Shown piece by piece: positions 30,505 to 41,980 of a stretch of DNA of 64,000 nucleotides. This DNA comes from Acridotheres tristis (lineage: Eukaryota; Chordata; Aves; Passeriformes; Sturnidae). The translations under genes were made by a program, and so were the position numbers. The stretch's first letter is position 1; each line of letters opens with the position of its first letter. The notes beneath the pieces are model-generated. The model was not told the DNA's origin and ran no database searches. It was given only the letters and a program-made list of their open reading frames with translations. The stretch covers positions 24,551,529 to 24,615,528 of the forward strand of contig CM072894.1 of assembly GCA_037013685.1 (NCBI GenBank), written 5' to 3'.

Positions 30505-30568
30505 ACAAAAAAACAACAAACAAAACCACCAAAAAACAAACAAACAAACAAAAACAAACCCCAAAAAA
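30505..30568 (+). repeat. CAAA-rich simple sequence
   Basis: Runs of AAAAAACAA, CAAACAAACAAACAAA and CCCCAAAAAA. Simple or poly-A-derived sequence. Confidence 0.85.
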
Positions 30569-31616
30569 CTTTTCTACTGGGGCTTCTGAATTCTGCTCTT
30601 GAGAGTAAAGGAATAAGGCTCTTGATGTTGTTTTGAGTCCTGGACAGCTCAAGTGGGAATACAAGCCTTGGCTAAACCAGTCTGAGTCTTTCTCTTGTCA
30701 AAAGGACTTGGAAAAGATTCAGGCTCAAAAGCTTTTTCATTTTTGTTCTCAATCGTTTGGGCCAAGCAGATAACAAAAAAGCTTCTCTAAAGAAGGTTTT
30801 AAAAGGGTTATTTTCTTTCAGGTCACCACATCTTTCTAGCTACTTGTCAAGTCTCAGTCAGATCTGCTACTCTCCAGATCAGTCCAGGTGTAAACAACTC
30901 TAAATTGCTTTTAGATGCTTCTTGTGAGTGGAAGAAGTACACAACTTTTTTCCCCCCAGTGTCTGGAAACATTTTCTCCAAGTGTGCTTGCTTATCCTCT
31001 ACATTTTGGGGTGTTCTTTTTACAAGAGAAAGTAAGATACACTTAAAGAGCTACTTTTATGCCCCCCTTAATACCAGATAGTTAATGTAAGGGTACTTAG
31101 CTAAGTGTTTTGCTTAGGAAAAAAATTTTTCCCTTATTGTTTGAACACTAAGTAATGCCAAAATACCACCTTCAGCTGATCCTCATAGATTCTTTTCTCC
31201 TGTCTCTGCGTTAATACCTTCAAACATGAAAATAAATTTTCCACAGGCTACCTTCAAACTGCAATGGGGTAAAATTCCTGGACTTCAGATTTACAAGCAA
31301 TGAATATGAGCACTAACCTAATTATTCAGAGCAAAAACCTGTCTTTTTTACCATAGAGTTGCATTTTCTTTCTCCTAATTACTTACATGATTAAGTTATG
31401 GCATTGATCTTTTTGTGTATAGCCTAACACCTCTGTTCTCCTGGACAGGTCAAACCAGTTCAAACAAAATCTAAGCATCTTCCATCCCATCTGATTTTCT
31501 GCAAATGCCTTGCTATGCACCTACTTTCTTCCCCAGGTCCAAAACAGGAGTCAAATGAACCCAAAAAATACATAAAACTGAGAGATTACTGCACAAATGC
31601 TTTTTTAATCTTCCAA

Positions 31617-31685
<69 letters not shown>

Positions 31686-31687
31686 TT
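31617..31687 (+). repeat. TAA trinucleotide microsatellite
   Basis: About 21-22 uninterrupted ATA/TAA units. It produces a false poly-Tyr frame on the minus strand. Confidence 0.97.
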
Positions 31688-32788
31688 CCAAAATTACTAT
31701 TGCCATTTACAATTGCCACTCGTGGCACCTTGGTAGAAGAGGTTAGATGAGAACTATTCCACTGATATGATTTACATCTTCTGCTCTGCAAAATCAGAAG
31801 ACATCACTCTCTTAACTGGCCCCAAATTTGACAGACAAATTAGTTTAATGCCAGTAAGACATTCCGAGTCTAATGGAGCCCAAGATGTTTAAAGTAGGAC
31901 AGCTGAAAGAAGCAGACAAATGAAACTGTGATGAGAACACACTCCCTGCTGTGGCTCTAATGAGGGAGAAGGCACACTTTTCTGCTCAGGCAGCAGTCCT
32001 GCTTTCTCCCTGGAATGGAGGACAGGTTGCTGTCATAGCTAATGATCCACTAATATAACAAACCATGGATTAGCTGTTTGTTTCTAATCACCATTATTTA
32101 TTTATTGCTAACAATATGCTGAGCTCTGCAAATTAAAAAAGATATTATTACTGCTCATGATTAAGGGAATGTTGGCTGGAATAACTTGAAATAATTCTGT
32201 CCTTCTTCCTTTCTTCAAACTGTGTGTATGAATATTTTATACAACTGGGTCTCTCAAGACAGAGGTATCATTAAGATGTGTTTGGTTCTGGCACATGTGT
32301 GCCTCAAAAAACTATCAATTTCCAAACTCTTATTTGGATTGCAGAATTTCCTGAATTCAAAATTTCTTAGCTATGAGCATTACTGAGCTATGAGCACTTA
32401 CATGATCCCATAGGTTTCACAGGTTGAACAAAAGATATCATTGACTTTACTCCACACCAGAAGTTCTTTGGGATCAAAAGTCCCAAACCAACAGATTGCA
32501 GAGGTCAAGTAAATATCTTGCAGCATCAGTTCACAGCACTGACTTCCTCACAGAACCACCAATAATAGTGTATGCAATGAATTCCAGAATCCAGGCTCAA
32601 AATCTATTGTCTGGATTTACATTTAATTTACTGGTCCTATGTACCTTCATTAACACACCCGATCAAGCTTCCTGTATACTGGAAAAGATAATTTCCACAT
32701 CAGTAAAACACAGTAGATCTATTTAGTTTGGTATGCAAATATGTTTTCTATGTAAACTGTAAAATGTCTCAAATGAAATTAAATTTGA

Positions 32789-32826
32789 TAATAAAATAAA
32801 ACAAAACAAAACAAAATAAAATAAAG
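32789..32826 (+). repeat. AAAAT/AAAAC pentanucleotide repeat
   Basis: Alternating AAAAT and AAAAC units (about seven) with no long interruption. Confidence 0.9.
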
Positions 32827-33868
32827 ATTCCAAAATTGCTCCTTAGACTTACAAAAACAAAATTCATTCAAGGAAGGGGAAAAACCAAAACAAACACACA
32901 ACAAAAAAGCAACAGAAATATCCAGTGACAGCACAAGTATGAAGGATGTATTCGACAGATACAAAGAGTAGTTAACCATAGAAGCTCTCTCCTCACTACT
33001 CCATCAGTCCTCACTTTAAGAAGTAAAATTTTTTTAAATTCACCTGACACATTGTGTCTAAGGCAAACGCAGATAACGGTGTTCACTGGAGACATCCCAA
33101 GAGACTCCTGCCCAGCTGGTGTCAATGCAGAATTATGTCAGGTAGCATTATAAACCTGTCTCTCCTGCAGTGGGTTTCAGGAAGGGAACATGCTTTCTTT
33201 CCACTGTGTTAGAGGCCATCCAGTGTATCGATGAGCAAGGATTTATTCCCATGTTTTTCCCATCTTTTAGCCTCTTGGCTGCATTTCAATCTCAGAGAAA
33301 CACAACAAGACTGGATGGGAAATAGTGGCAGCAAGTAGCTGCCATTCCTTGCTTGGCAGCTATAGCACACTGTAGCTCCCTGCCAACCATGGAGGACAGT
33401 ATAGGGCAAGGGGAGTAAAGGGCCAGAAACTGGAATAATGATATTTCCACTGCTCACAGGTGTGTGCAGGCTCCATGCCAAGTTACCACTGCCATGTCAC
33501 AGGTTTTGTATTCTGCTTAGATCCCCTGCATTTTAATCAGCTGCACACTAAACCAACATAGCATCTTTAAAAATGGCCTCTAAATGTCTCCCTACAAATA
33601 AAGGGGGTGTATTGCATTACTGTGATGAGCTCTGTTCAAAAGTCTCCAAGTACAGCACAAGCTGTCTAAAGTTGTGCTTGTGAGAAGCTGCCACTTTAGG
33701 GGGAGAGACAAGGTATAGTGATGGAAACACAGATGGCAAGTCAATCATTCTCAAAAAAGGGATCCTAATTAGCAAGAATAATCACAGCACACAATCCACA
33801 CCTGCCACCTATCCACCACTCCTTCAACACAAGCCTCTTTTTGAGGGCAGACTGCTCTGTTCTATGTT

Positions 33869-33972
33869 ATTTTGTGCAATGAAAAATAGTCTCTTGGTAA
33901 TGCAATAACAATTTAAAGTTGTTTTGTACAAGAACAAATAGTCCCCTGGTAGTGCATTAACAATTGAAAGTA
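33869..33972 (+). repeat. Diverged 52-bp tandem duplication
   Basis: The two halves (33869-33920 and 33921-33972) align with an offset of 52, sharing for example AAATAGTC, CTGGTA or TTGGTA and AACAATT, at roughly 80% identity by eye. Older than the 72-bp duplication. Confidence 0.8.
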
Positions 33973-34339
33973 CTGGAATGATAAACTGGAAATTATATTT
34001 ATAAGGCATAAAATACTAGCGAGCAAAACCCCACTGGTAAATGACTGCTTGTTCTGGGTCACTTTATATCACCTCCTGATATATCTATATAATATACTTC
34101 ATCAGAACCCAGGCTTCAGACTCCTTTCTTCAAAAAGATTTACTCTAAAGTGATGAATACTTGGTGTACACCATATCTCAAAAAACTGTGAGCACTTCAG
34201 GTGAAAAAATACTAGAGTTAGTGAAAGTCCTAGATGAGTAACTAAAAGCACCATAAAAGCTCTGGATGAGCACAAAACCTATGTTTCACTGTATTCTCTA
34301 ATACAAGAACTCAGTGCACTGAGCAAAAGAGTAGTTAAA

Positions 34340-34560
34340 ACACATTAAAAAATGCAGTTCTGTAAAAGAGCAGTGGGGAACTCTTGGAACTTGCTTTCTT
34401 AGGAGGCTGCAGGGCAGGCAGCCTAATAAAGTTCAAAAAGTGATTAAACAAGTTTATGAACAACAGATCCATAGTGGATACTAAAAGGAATTGGCAATAG
34501 CATAAACACTAATGCCCTTATTTGAGCAACTATGGGTGATGGGGACATATTGAAGGATGT
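34340..34560 (+). mobile_element. Old CR1 LINE 3'-end fragment
   Basis: Contains AGCAGTGGGGAACTCTTGGAA, then AAGTTCAAAAAGTGATTAAAC, AAGTTTATGAACAACAGATCC and ATAGTGGATACTAAAAG. This series matches the 3' region of tetrapod CR1 elements (GGAACTCCTTGCC, GGTTCAAAAAGCAATTAGAC, AATTTATGGAAGA, TCCATCAATGGCTATTA) as I remember it. The orientation appears sense. The boundaries are approximate. Confidence 0.7.
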
Positions 34561-37500
34561 GCTAAAGACTTCAACTTGTTTCCTCACCTTAAGCTGCATC
34601 TCTCCAGCAGCCACTAATGAAGGCAGGGCCTGAAGGACATTTCTTAGCACCTTGTGCTCTCACATCACTGGCCTCATCTGGAGCTAAGGAGGGAGCCTGC
34701 ACAGACAAAGCTCTAGCAACATACAGGGCATGGATGGAGAAAAAAAAATGTTGACCTCAGCAATGGAATTAAGTCTAAACTAAGAAATGATGATATGTTC
34801 CCCACTGTGAGGCAGCACTACATCCTTCCCTCCAATAGAGAGTTACAAAAGGAAAATGCAGTGGTTCACCAGTGAGGGCAACCAGTTGCCTGGCATAAGG
34901 GGTCACAGACTGGGACAGCACCTGATGCAGCTTAGCACTGAGATACAGGAGTAGCTGGGAGCCAAAGGGGAGGAGAGGAGGTAGAAATCTGGGTGCAAGT
35001 GGGATTTGACAAACCACAAGTTCAGGGAGGAGGTGTGTAGTTTAGGATAGATGTAGTTTAGGATCAATGTTTGAAATCAAAGCTTAAGGTGATATGGTAT
35101 AGGAATTCTACTGGAAAGAGAAAAATAAGGAAGAAGTCAGGAAAAACCCACCACCTACAGACATCCCTATTTCTTTGATTTTGCTCTTGGACTGATCTTT
35201 TCTCAGTCCCTGCCTACACAAATGTGCTATGAACTTGACAGACTGTCAGCCAAGTATTGTAAAGCAAGCTATGCTGCCACTGATATAGCCGTCACTGTGC
35301 TAAGTCCTTGATAAGGTGGATGCGAGGAAGCTTCCCAAATGACAAGCATTTGAGTCCACCCACTGCTTCTAGAAAACTGAGCAAATTCAGTCAAGAGCTG
35401 GGGGTTTGCTCAGTTAATGTTTTCATACCTTCAAACATTTTGTATGTTAACAGTTTAATTAAAAGTGCATCTGCACACATGTACCTATCCTTACACACAT
35501 GCTCTTTCCTTAGGTATTACCTGAGATGCTCCATGAAGAAAGGAAATCAAAGCCCTGGGGTCTACATTTTTTTTCATATTCTCAGAATACAGAGAGCACA
35601 CTTAGAGGTAGCTCAACCTTCCTGCCCACCCTGCATCTCTCCTGCTTACTTGATTTGGCTCTACTCGTTAAGGGTAAGTCTGGAATCTTTCCCTAAGAAC
35701 GTGGATTACTTTGTGGATTACTTTCCTAATTAATGCCTACTGTCAGATCTGCTCTGGTTATATAAGTGTTTCTCCAGCAGGCCTGGGAAAGTCACAGGAG
35801 ACTTGTGATTTCTGGTCATAAAAGTTTCCTTTGCCACCTTCTTAAGAAAGCCAGCTATGCCTTGATGAACAGGTATCTATTGTGGTGTTCACAAACCTCC
35901 TGAAAATCTGTCTGATGGCAGAGATGTACAAAGTACGGTTCAGGGCAATTTAATTTTTGCTTTCAAAGACATGCTTGCAGCTATGCTGTAGTATGACAGG
36001 GAGAACCAATAAGGCTGTTCCAGACAGCAGGAGGTGGAGATGAGTAAACTCCTCTGCCAACTGCCAGATTGCATGTCTGACACATTGCAGATGTAAATCC
36101 AAGAAACTCAATGGGGATACTACGCTCAGTCACACCCGCTGAGGATGTGCCTGTGTCTTCAGGGCAGGAGGGAGTAGCAAAAGAAGAAAGAGAAATTCCT
36201 TGATATAAACTGGAACGATTTGACGCAAGCAGGAGCCTCCCTGGGCTTTTCTCTGAGGCAGCCCAGAATGCCTTTCTTGTCCCATTTGCCCCATGTCAAA
36301 GCTGTGAAAGCCAAAATTGCTGTGCAACAAGATACATCTTTGCACTATGATGCAAAAGGAAAGAGGAATGATTTTATTGCTTCTCTATGAAATATGATAG
36401 TATTTAGAGCCCAAAGACTAGGATTTGGTGTGTTGGTGCTACCAGCTGTAATATCCTAATCATGTGTTCCATCCCCCTGTGAGGGGGAAAAAAAAAAATG
36501 AGTAAAGCCCAGAATGAGAGTCAGCTCAGCAATGGCTTAGATTTCTTGCAGGAAGAGGAACTTTTATAACTTTGTCAAGATTAGCTAAACCTCTGGGAGA
36601 TGCCCTTCCATCAGGCATTCAGAAGCAGGCTCAGTCTGGAGGTAATGATGAGTGGAGACATCCAGCAAGCTGGATTAGGTCAGGTAACATTTCCTGCTGG
36701 CCTGCATGCAAGTATTGTCATTAACACACGGGCACTGCACATTGAATTCTACAGTCAGCTCTGAAGTGTTGCTCATTAACAGCAATTATACATTAAGACA
36801 TCCTGGCAACAAAGAGGTAACACAGTACATCCAGAAGTCTAGGTCAAATGTAGAAACAGAACCCAAGGGTTTTTGAACTTTGTTCTGTTGCTCTGGCCCC
36901 AAATCTGGCAAAAACAACACAGGTGAGACACTTCTGCAGCAAATCCAGCAAAATATCCTGAGGTCACTCACACTTGTAGGTCATCTTCAAGTTTAGGAGT
37001 AGAAATTCCTTAACTCTTCAAGACACCTATAATGTTCAGCACCACTTGGTCTCTAGGTTCCTCTGTAATACAACAGCATTTCACTACAAAATTAATATAA
37101 ATTAATAGAACTTGCAGAAAAGAATGCTTTTCTACAAAAATACTTAATACTCAGTTAAGAACAAATTACCCTTATCTTGTCATTTCAAGAACTGAAATGT
37201 TATTTTTGAACATGCTTCACATCTTGCCAAATTTACAGCCTCAGACTACTGAGAAAGCTCAGGATGAAAAAAGGAAAATTTGCAAGTGCAGTTAAAAAGC
37301 ACAGAAAATGAAGAAAAAAAGAGGGAAAAAATTATGGTGTCTGCCACGTGCACAGCACTAGATTGCAATTTGGTTTTTTTTCCCCTCAGCTGAAGCTGCA
37401 GTAAATACTAAATGAGTTGTACAATTCTTGCGTGGTCAACTGTCAGGACCACAGTGGCACTGCACCAGCTGCAAGAGCACAAGCCAGACTGGACACCATC

Positions 37501-38003
37501 CCCACATCCTTTCCCTTGAGGAATCAGCCACAGCTTTGGTTCTGGACAAATGAAGGATGAGCTGCCTGTCAGGAGCCCTCTTAGCCAGTCTGCCTGTTGT
37601 TTGATAGCTTTAGCCCTGAAGATAGCAATTTACACACTGTCAGTTTACACAAGATTATCTTTACTTTTTTTTCCCCAAAAAGTTTTGGTTCTCAGGAAGT
37701 GCCCCCAGCTTTAGAGAGGCCCCACATACAAGAAGCATCTCAAAACCTATTCATAATGTACATTCCTGCATGCACATGAACAAGTGCCTCACAGAAATGT
37801 GCAAATTTAAACACATGGAGACCTGCTCTAATATCGTGGCATTCATCCTTAAAACAACATTTTGGAATTAGCCTCTGTGGGGTTCTATCTTTATGCAATA
37901 TCAAATGTGGTGTGGGATACAGAAGTGTAAGACACCAATTCCAATTCTATAGAGCAGTTATGACCACATTTTGTTTTTCCTTTGTGCTCTACCTTGGATG
38001 CTG

Positions 38004-38141
38004 ATATTAACATTTCATTCTTTAAAAAAAGATTAGCAATACAAGCAATTCTTGGCTGGTAAATCTGATATTAACATATTAACATTTCATTCTTTAAAAA
38101 AAGATTAGCAATACAAGCAATTCTTGGCTGGTAAATCTGAT
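38004..38141 (+). repeat. 72-bp tandem duplication
   Basis: Segment 38004-38069 recurs at 38076-38141 with no mismatch that I can find, an offset of 72 bases. The near-identity suggests a recent duplication, or an assembly or sequencing-level artefact. Confidence 0.95.
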
Positions 38142-39145
38142 GATAACAAAAGATATAATTCACAGCTTTTAAAAATAAACTGACTGTAAGGCATCTGATT
38201 ACTGGATCCATAAACATTCACTGTTATAGTAACTTCGCTGGAACCAGGAGGGTTTTGACACATCTCATTAGGCAATGTGGTTTTAAGACAATAGGAACTT
38301 CCACTGCAAGCTCCCCTTCAGGCTTTCTATGGTCTTTCTTCTAAACTACAAGCAAATTTAAGAGTTGCTAATCATCAAATAATCACCACAACAATACAGA
38401 CATTACAAGTAACAGGGGAGACTTTGAAGACATTCAGAAGTCTGCCCTTAATGTCATTCATCTCTCCAAGTAAACAAACATAAAATCCTGACATCAAGAT
38501 GGAGTTGACTGGAAGTCAGACATCCTGAGTAGCCACTGGAAATGTGGTACTGCAGAGAAACAAACTGATGAGACCCTCTGCTTTCTTTTTTTTCCATTAT
38601 ACATTGAGCCAAGGGAAAAAAAATATATTCCTTCTATTGCAAGGGCAAAGTTAGTTTTGGCCCAAAAACTGTACCACCAAGCACTTTACACATGGATATT
38701 CAGGGCTGTGGGACTCAGAAGAGGTGAAACTCTTACATAACATTATGAGTCTGGAGGAATCTGGATGCTTTTTATCTTTAATATATAGGTAAAAACTGTA
38801 AATGAATAAACACATCTATTTGCCATCAGCTAATTACACTTTTTCAGGTTTCTAGGTAGCACTTTCCATCGCAGAGGTTTTCAGAGTCTGGGCATGCATG
38901 AACTTATAGAGTGAAAACTTCCCTGTGGAGCTCAGACCCCCTTGCACCAGAGCACAGGCACTGCACAGCAGAATCCAAAATGGTAAAAGGTTTTGCACTC
39001 TGCTCTGTATTGCTACTATGAAGTTGAGGCTTTTATTTTTTTTTTTTCTTTCCTCTCTCCTCAGTTCCTCAGTTGCAGCATGGCCTGTACCTGCTGTACA
39101 ATCAATAGGAGTTAAGAAGGAAAGATTTGGGATGGTGGCACTTAC

Positions 39146-39346
39146 TCGGGGTGTTGAGGAGCCGTGACTTTTTGCAGTAGTAGGATGCCTCCTGCTCACA
39201 GTACTCTGCACTGTTTATCACGGCCTCCAGCTGCTCTGCACTGCTGTTGTAGTTGAAGGACATGGTGTAGGGCTTCTCTGGACCAGCTCCTTGCACTCTG
39301 GTGAGCCCTGTGCTGTTGTGCTGCACTGAAGTCCAGATCTTATCTT
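39146..39346 (-). CDS. CNTNAP5: Exon C: central fibrinogen-like region
   Basis: 201 bases, acceptor TTTAACAG, donor GTAAGT, phase 1 on both sides. The product begins [14 protein letters not shown], passes through [20 protein letters not shown] and ends KKSRLLNTP. The EKPY, EQLEA and CEQE segments are typical of CNTNAP members and the exon shows no stop in frame. Two cysteines (EYCEQ, YYCKK) and two N-glycosylation sequons (NST, NSS) are visible. The last exonic base is A rather than the usual G before GTAAGT; joined to exon D it makes codon AAT (Asn), where my memory of human CNTNAP5 has Asp. The acceptor is a CAG-AAG tandem (see findings). Confidence 0.95.
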
Positions 39347-41849
39347 CTGTTAAATGAAAAACAATTGAATGGGAGGTTAACAGCAGAACACTTCCAACAA
39401 GCAGGGAACAAAAACCAACTGAAATCTAACATTTTACTGCAGAGAACAGAGCACCAGCAGGATCCCAGGCTCCAAAATGGGCACTTTGTGATGAACACCA
39501 ATAGGTCTGTCTTCATTAAAGGTCAGTGTGGCCCACGATGTTTCTCCCTGAACCAGCTCAAGAAACACTGCACTGCCTGCTGAGCAAGAGAGAAACTACA
39601 AGCTTCCTGGGAAGCACAAAAGACCTTCAGCTTCTTCTATTACTAGATATCTGTATAAAATTATATACCTTTCAACTGGCTTTGTCCCTGAGAGAAAATA
39701 CATAGTAATACGGCTCATGGGGGTAATACTCACCTTTTACCTGAGAGCACAGTCCATGCTGTTGAAACAACAAATGGAAGTAGATAACTGCAGCTGATGA
39801 GCTTGCACAAACTCACCATGAGCAGAAAGCACAATCTCTTGCCAGAAAGTTAAACTGAGAGTATGTTCTTACCACCCAGCTGGAAGTCAGATCACTCATT
39901 TCACTCAGTTCTCAGATTTTTCTGCATATAAGTTGAGTGATGCCCTACTTGGATGACAGTACAGAATGCCATATGACTTGGCATCTGTAGTTAACTCTAA
40001 ATATTGATGCTTTTCCATGCTGGGGAGCCTATTCTCATTTCCTTAATTTCATTTACTGTCAGAGCAAGGGATTGTGTAGGTGAATCTAGGCTTAAGCACA
40101 ACTGCATCCTACAACCGAGCTCACAATCAGCATTGGGGTTGGCATAATGAGAACAAGAACACCACACTTGGGAGCAATCAGCTTCCAGGGAGGATTTTTC
40201 CCAGACGGTTCTGGTATAGGAATGGCCAAGGCAGAAAGGACAACCTGAATAGCCAATTTGCTGAGCTGACAGAGTTAAAGGCAAACTATTCAAAGAGGAT
40301 TCACAGGACTGAACCCTGCACGTGGGTAAGAGTCACATCAAGCAAATTTCCTCTTTATCAAAGACACTGCTTGTCTAGGGAGGATACAAGATACTGACAG
40401 GGCAAAAATTTAAGGCAGCAATTTTCAATCATTTGATGAGAAGGAGGTTTCGATCTCAGAGAAAAATGCAGACAGTTACAGAGGAAAAAGTTAAATCTAG
40501 GCAACAGATTTATATTTTGTTATTTATGCTTCATCAGGGAAACCCTAGATAAGAATGAATCATATCATTTCTAAGCTGATTATAAAATCTGTGCATTTAA
40601 GGATTTGGATGGTTTTACCATATGACCTGGCCTGAGTTCTTGCAGAGCCTGAACTTTCCAGTAATTCCCCAATACACTGGCATGATGAGCCCAATAGCTC
40701 TACAATGTATTGCAATCAAAGTATTTTTCGTTGAGCTACAAATATCCCCTAGATTACTTCAATAGAATGCTAATAGGTGTATAAAAATCCTAAATTGACT
40801 ATCTATGCAAAGACACTCAGATGATTTAATGGATTCTCGTTATGGAGGCATTCAAATGACAGGCAAGTAACAACAGCCATCTGGAGACTATCTAAAGAGG
40901 TCTGTTCCAAGACCTGGCTGCAAGTCACAGAGAAATTAACTTGCATTAACTGTAAGGACAGTTTACACACAGCAAACCACACATTCACTCACAACCCTCT
41001 CACATTTCTGTGATGGTAGACAGAAAGTTTGCTCATGGGTCTGCAATTCTGTGGTTCTTACAAACTTCAGGGAGCTGCTTGTGGACCTGTGAAGTTGGAG
41101 CTCAAAGAAATATTGCTGCAATGTGTGATACACAAAAGTCAGATTAAAATGATAAGAAATACTACAAATTTATTGCTTGTAATACTTGTCCCAGTGGCTG
41201 TAATCACAGTGAACACTGTAGCACAATACCCTGCACAGCCCTGCACATATATCCAACACAATATACTTTAATGACTTCTGACAGACATCTTGTACATCTT
41301 AAAGTAGGGATCCTTATCAGCCAGTCCCTCTGTTTTCTTTTGCTCTCTCAAGGTAATATTGACAAGAACAGAGTGGATTTTTCAGAAGCAGTTGAGGGTG
41401 AGTTAACCTTCCTCTCATAAAAGCTGAGAGAAGTTTAACTTCTGCCTTAACTGAAATATCTACTCAAAAGACAAACACCAAGTTGCTGATAATGTGAGAC
41501 ATAAAACCAGGAGATGATGGAATAAACTGATTGCTGAAATTCCAAGTGGGCTGTCAAAAGCACCTCCCCACTGAGAGTTCTGAACATAATTGTAAGAAAA
41601 ATGCAATAAAATCAATGTTCACAATAGTGGCTACAGTGCTGCTCAGGAAGCAGAGCAGCCTAATGCTCTAGCTGTACAGTGGTTAACACTGCTGTGCTTT
41701 CCAGGCTGTGCAACAAGAAAGGTGCCATGTGGGTACCTGAAAAGTCAAAAGCATCAATAGCAATCTAGAATCAAAGGAGGATTACTAGGAAAAGCTAATT
41801 AAAAATTGCACAAAACTGTCTTCCCCAAAAAAAGTGTTGGAAATATAAT

Positions 41850-41980
41850 TAATTGACATGTTTGAAATGAGGCTGGACGAGGTATCAGCAAACATACTGT
41901 AAGCAGCCAGCATTCATTAACAAGTGTTGGACAGGCCAAGTGACAGGTCTTCCTCTTATCGTCCTCTATGATTGTTAATT
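41850..41980 (+). mobile_element. Probable CR1 LINE 3' fragment
   Basis: GAAATGAGGCTGGACGAGG, then GTTGGACAGGCCAAGTGACA and finally CCTCTATGATTGTT follow the order of CR1 3' sequence (GGCTGGACGGGGC, TTGGACTAGATGA, then the ATTCTATG-type end). Identity is modest, so the call is tentative. Confidence 0.5.

Larger units (their letters stand above)
11805..39145 (-). other. Largest intron, between exons C and D (27.3 kb)
   Basis: Contains the polypyrimidine tract at the 3' splice site (11811-11865), a possible LTR remnant (15560-15735), CR1 pieces (near 20200 and 34400), old-repeat matches, microsatellites (31617-31687, 32791-32825), A- or T-rich tracts and two tandem duplications (33869-33972, 38004-38141). 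Between 25.7 and 27.6 kb there is a stretch of low-complexity-free, AT-rich, motif-dense sequence that could be conserved non-coding DNA. No nested gene is evident. Confidence 0.85.

Noticed and set aside
31513..31791. Minus-strand frame with a long poly-Tyr run
   Set aside because: Translation of the TAA microsatellite.
35308..35733. 141-codon plus-strand open frame
   Set aside because: No recognisable domain or motif, sits in intron, and a chance frame of this length is plausible in 64 kb read in six frames. No splice or promoter support was seen.
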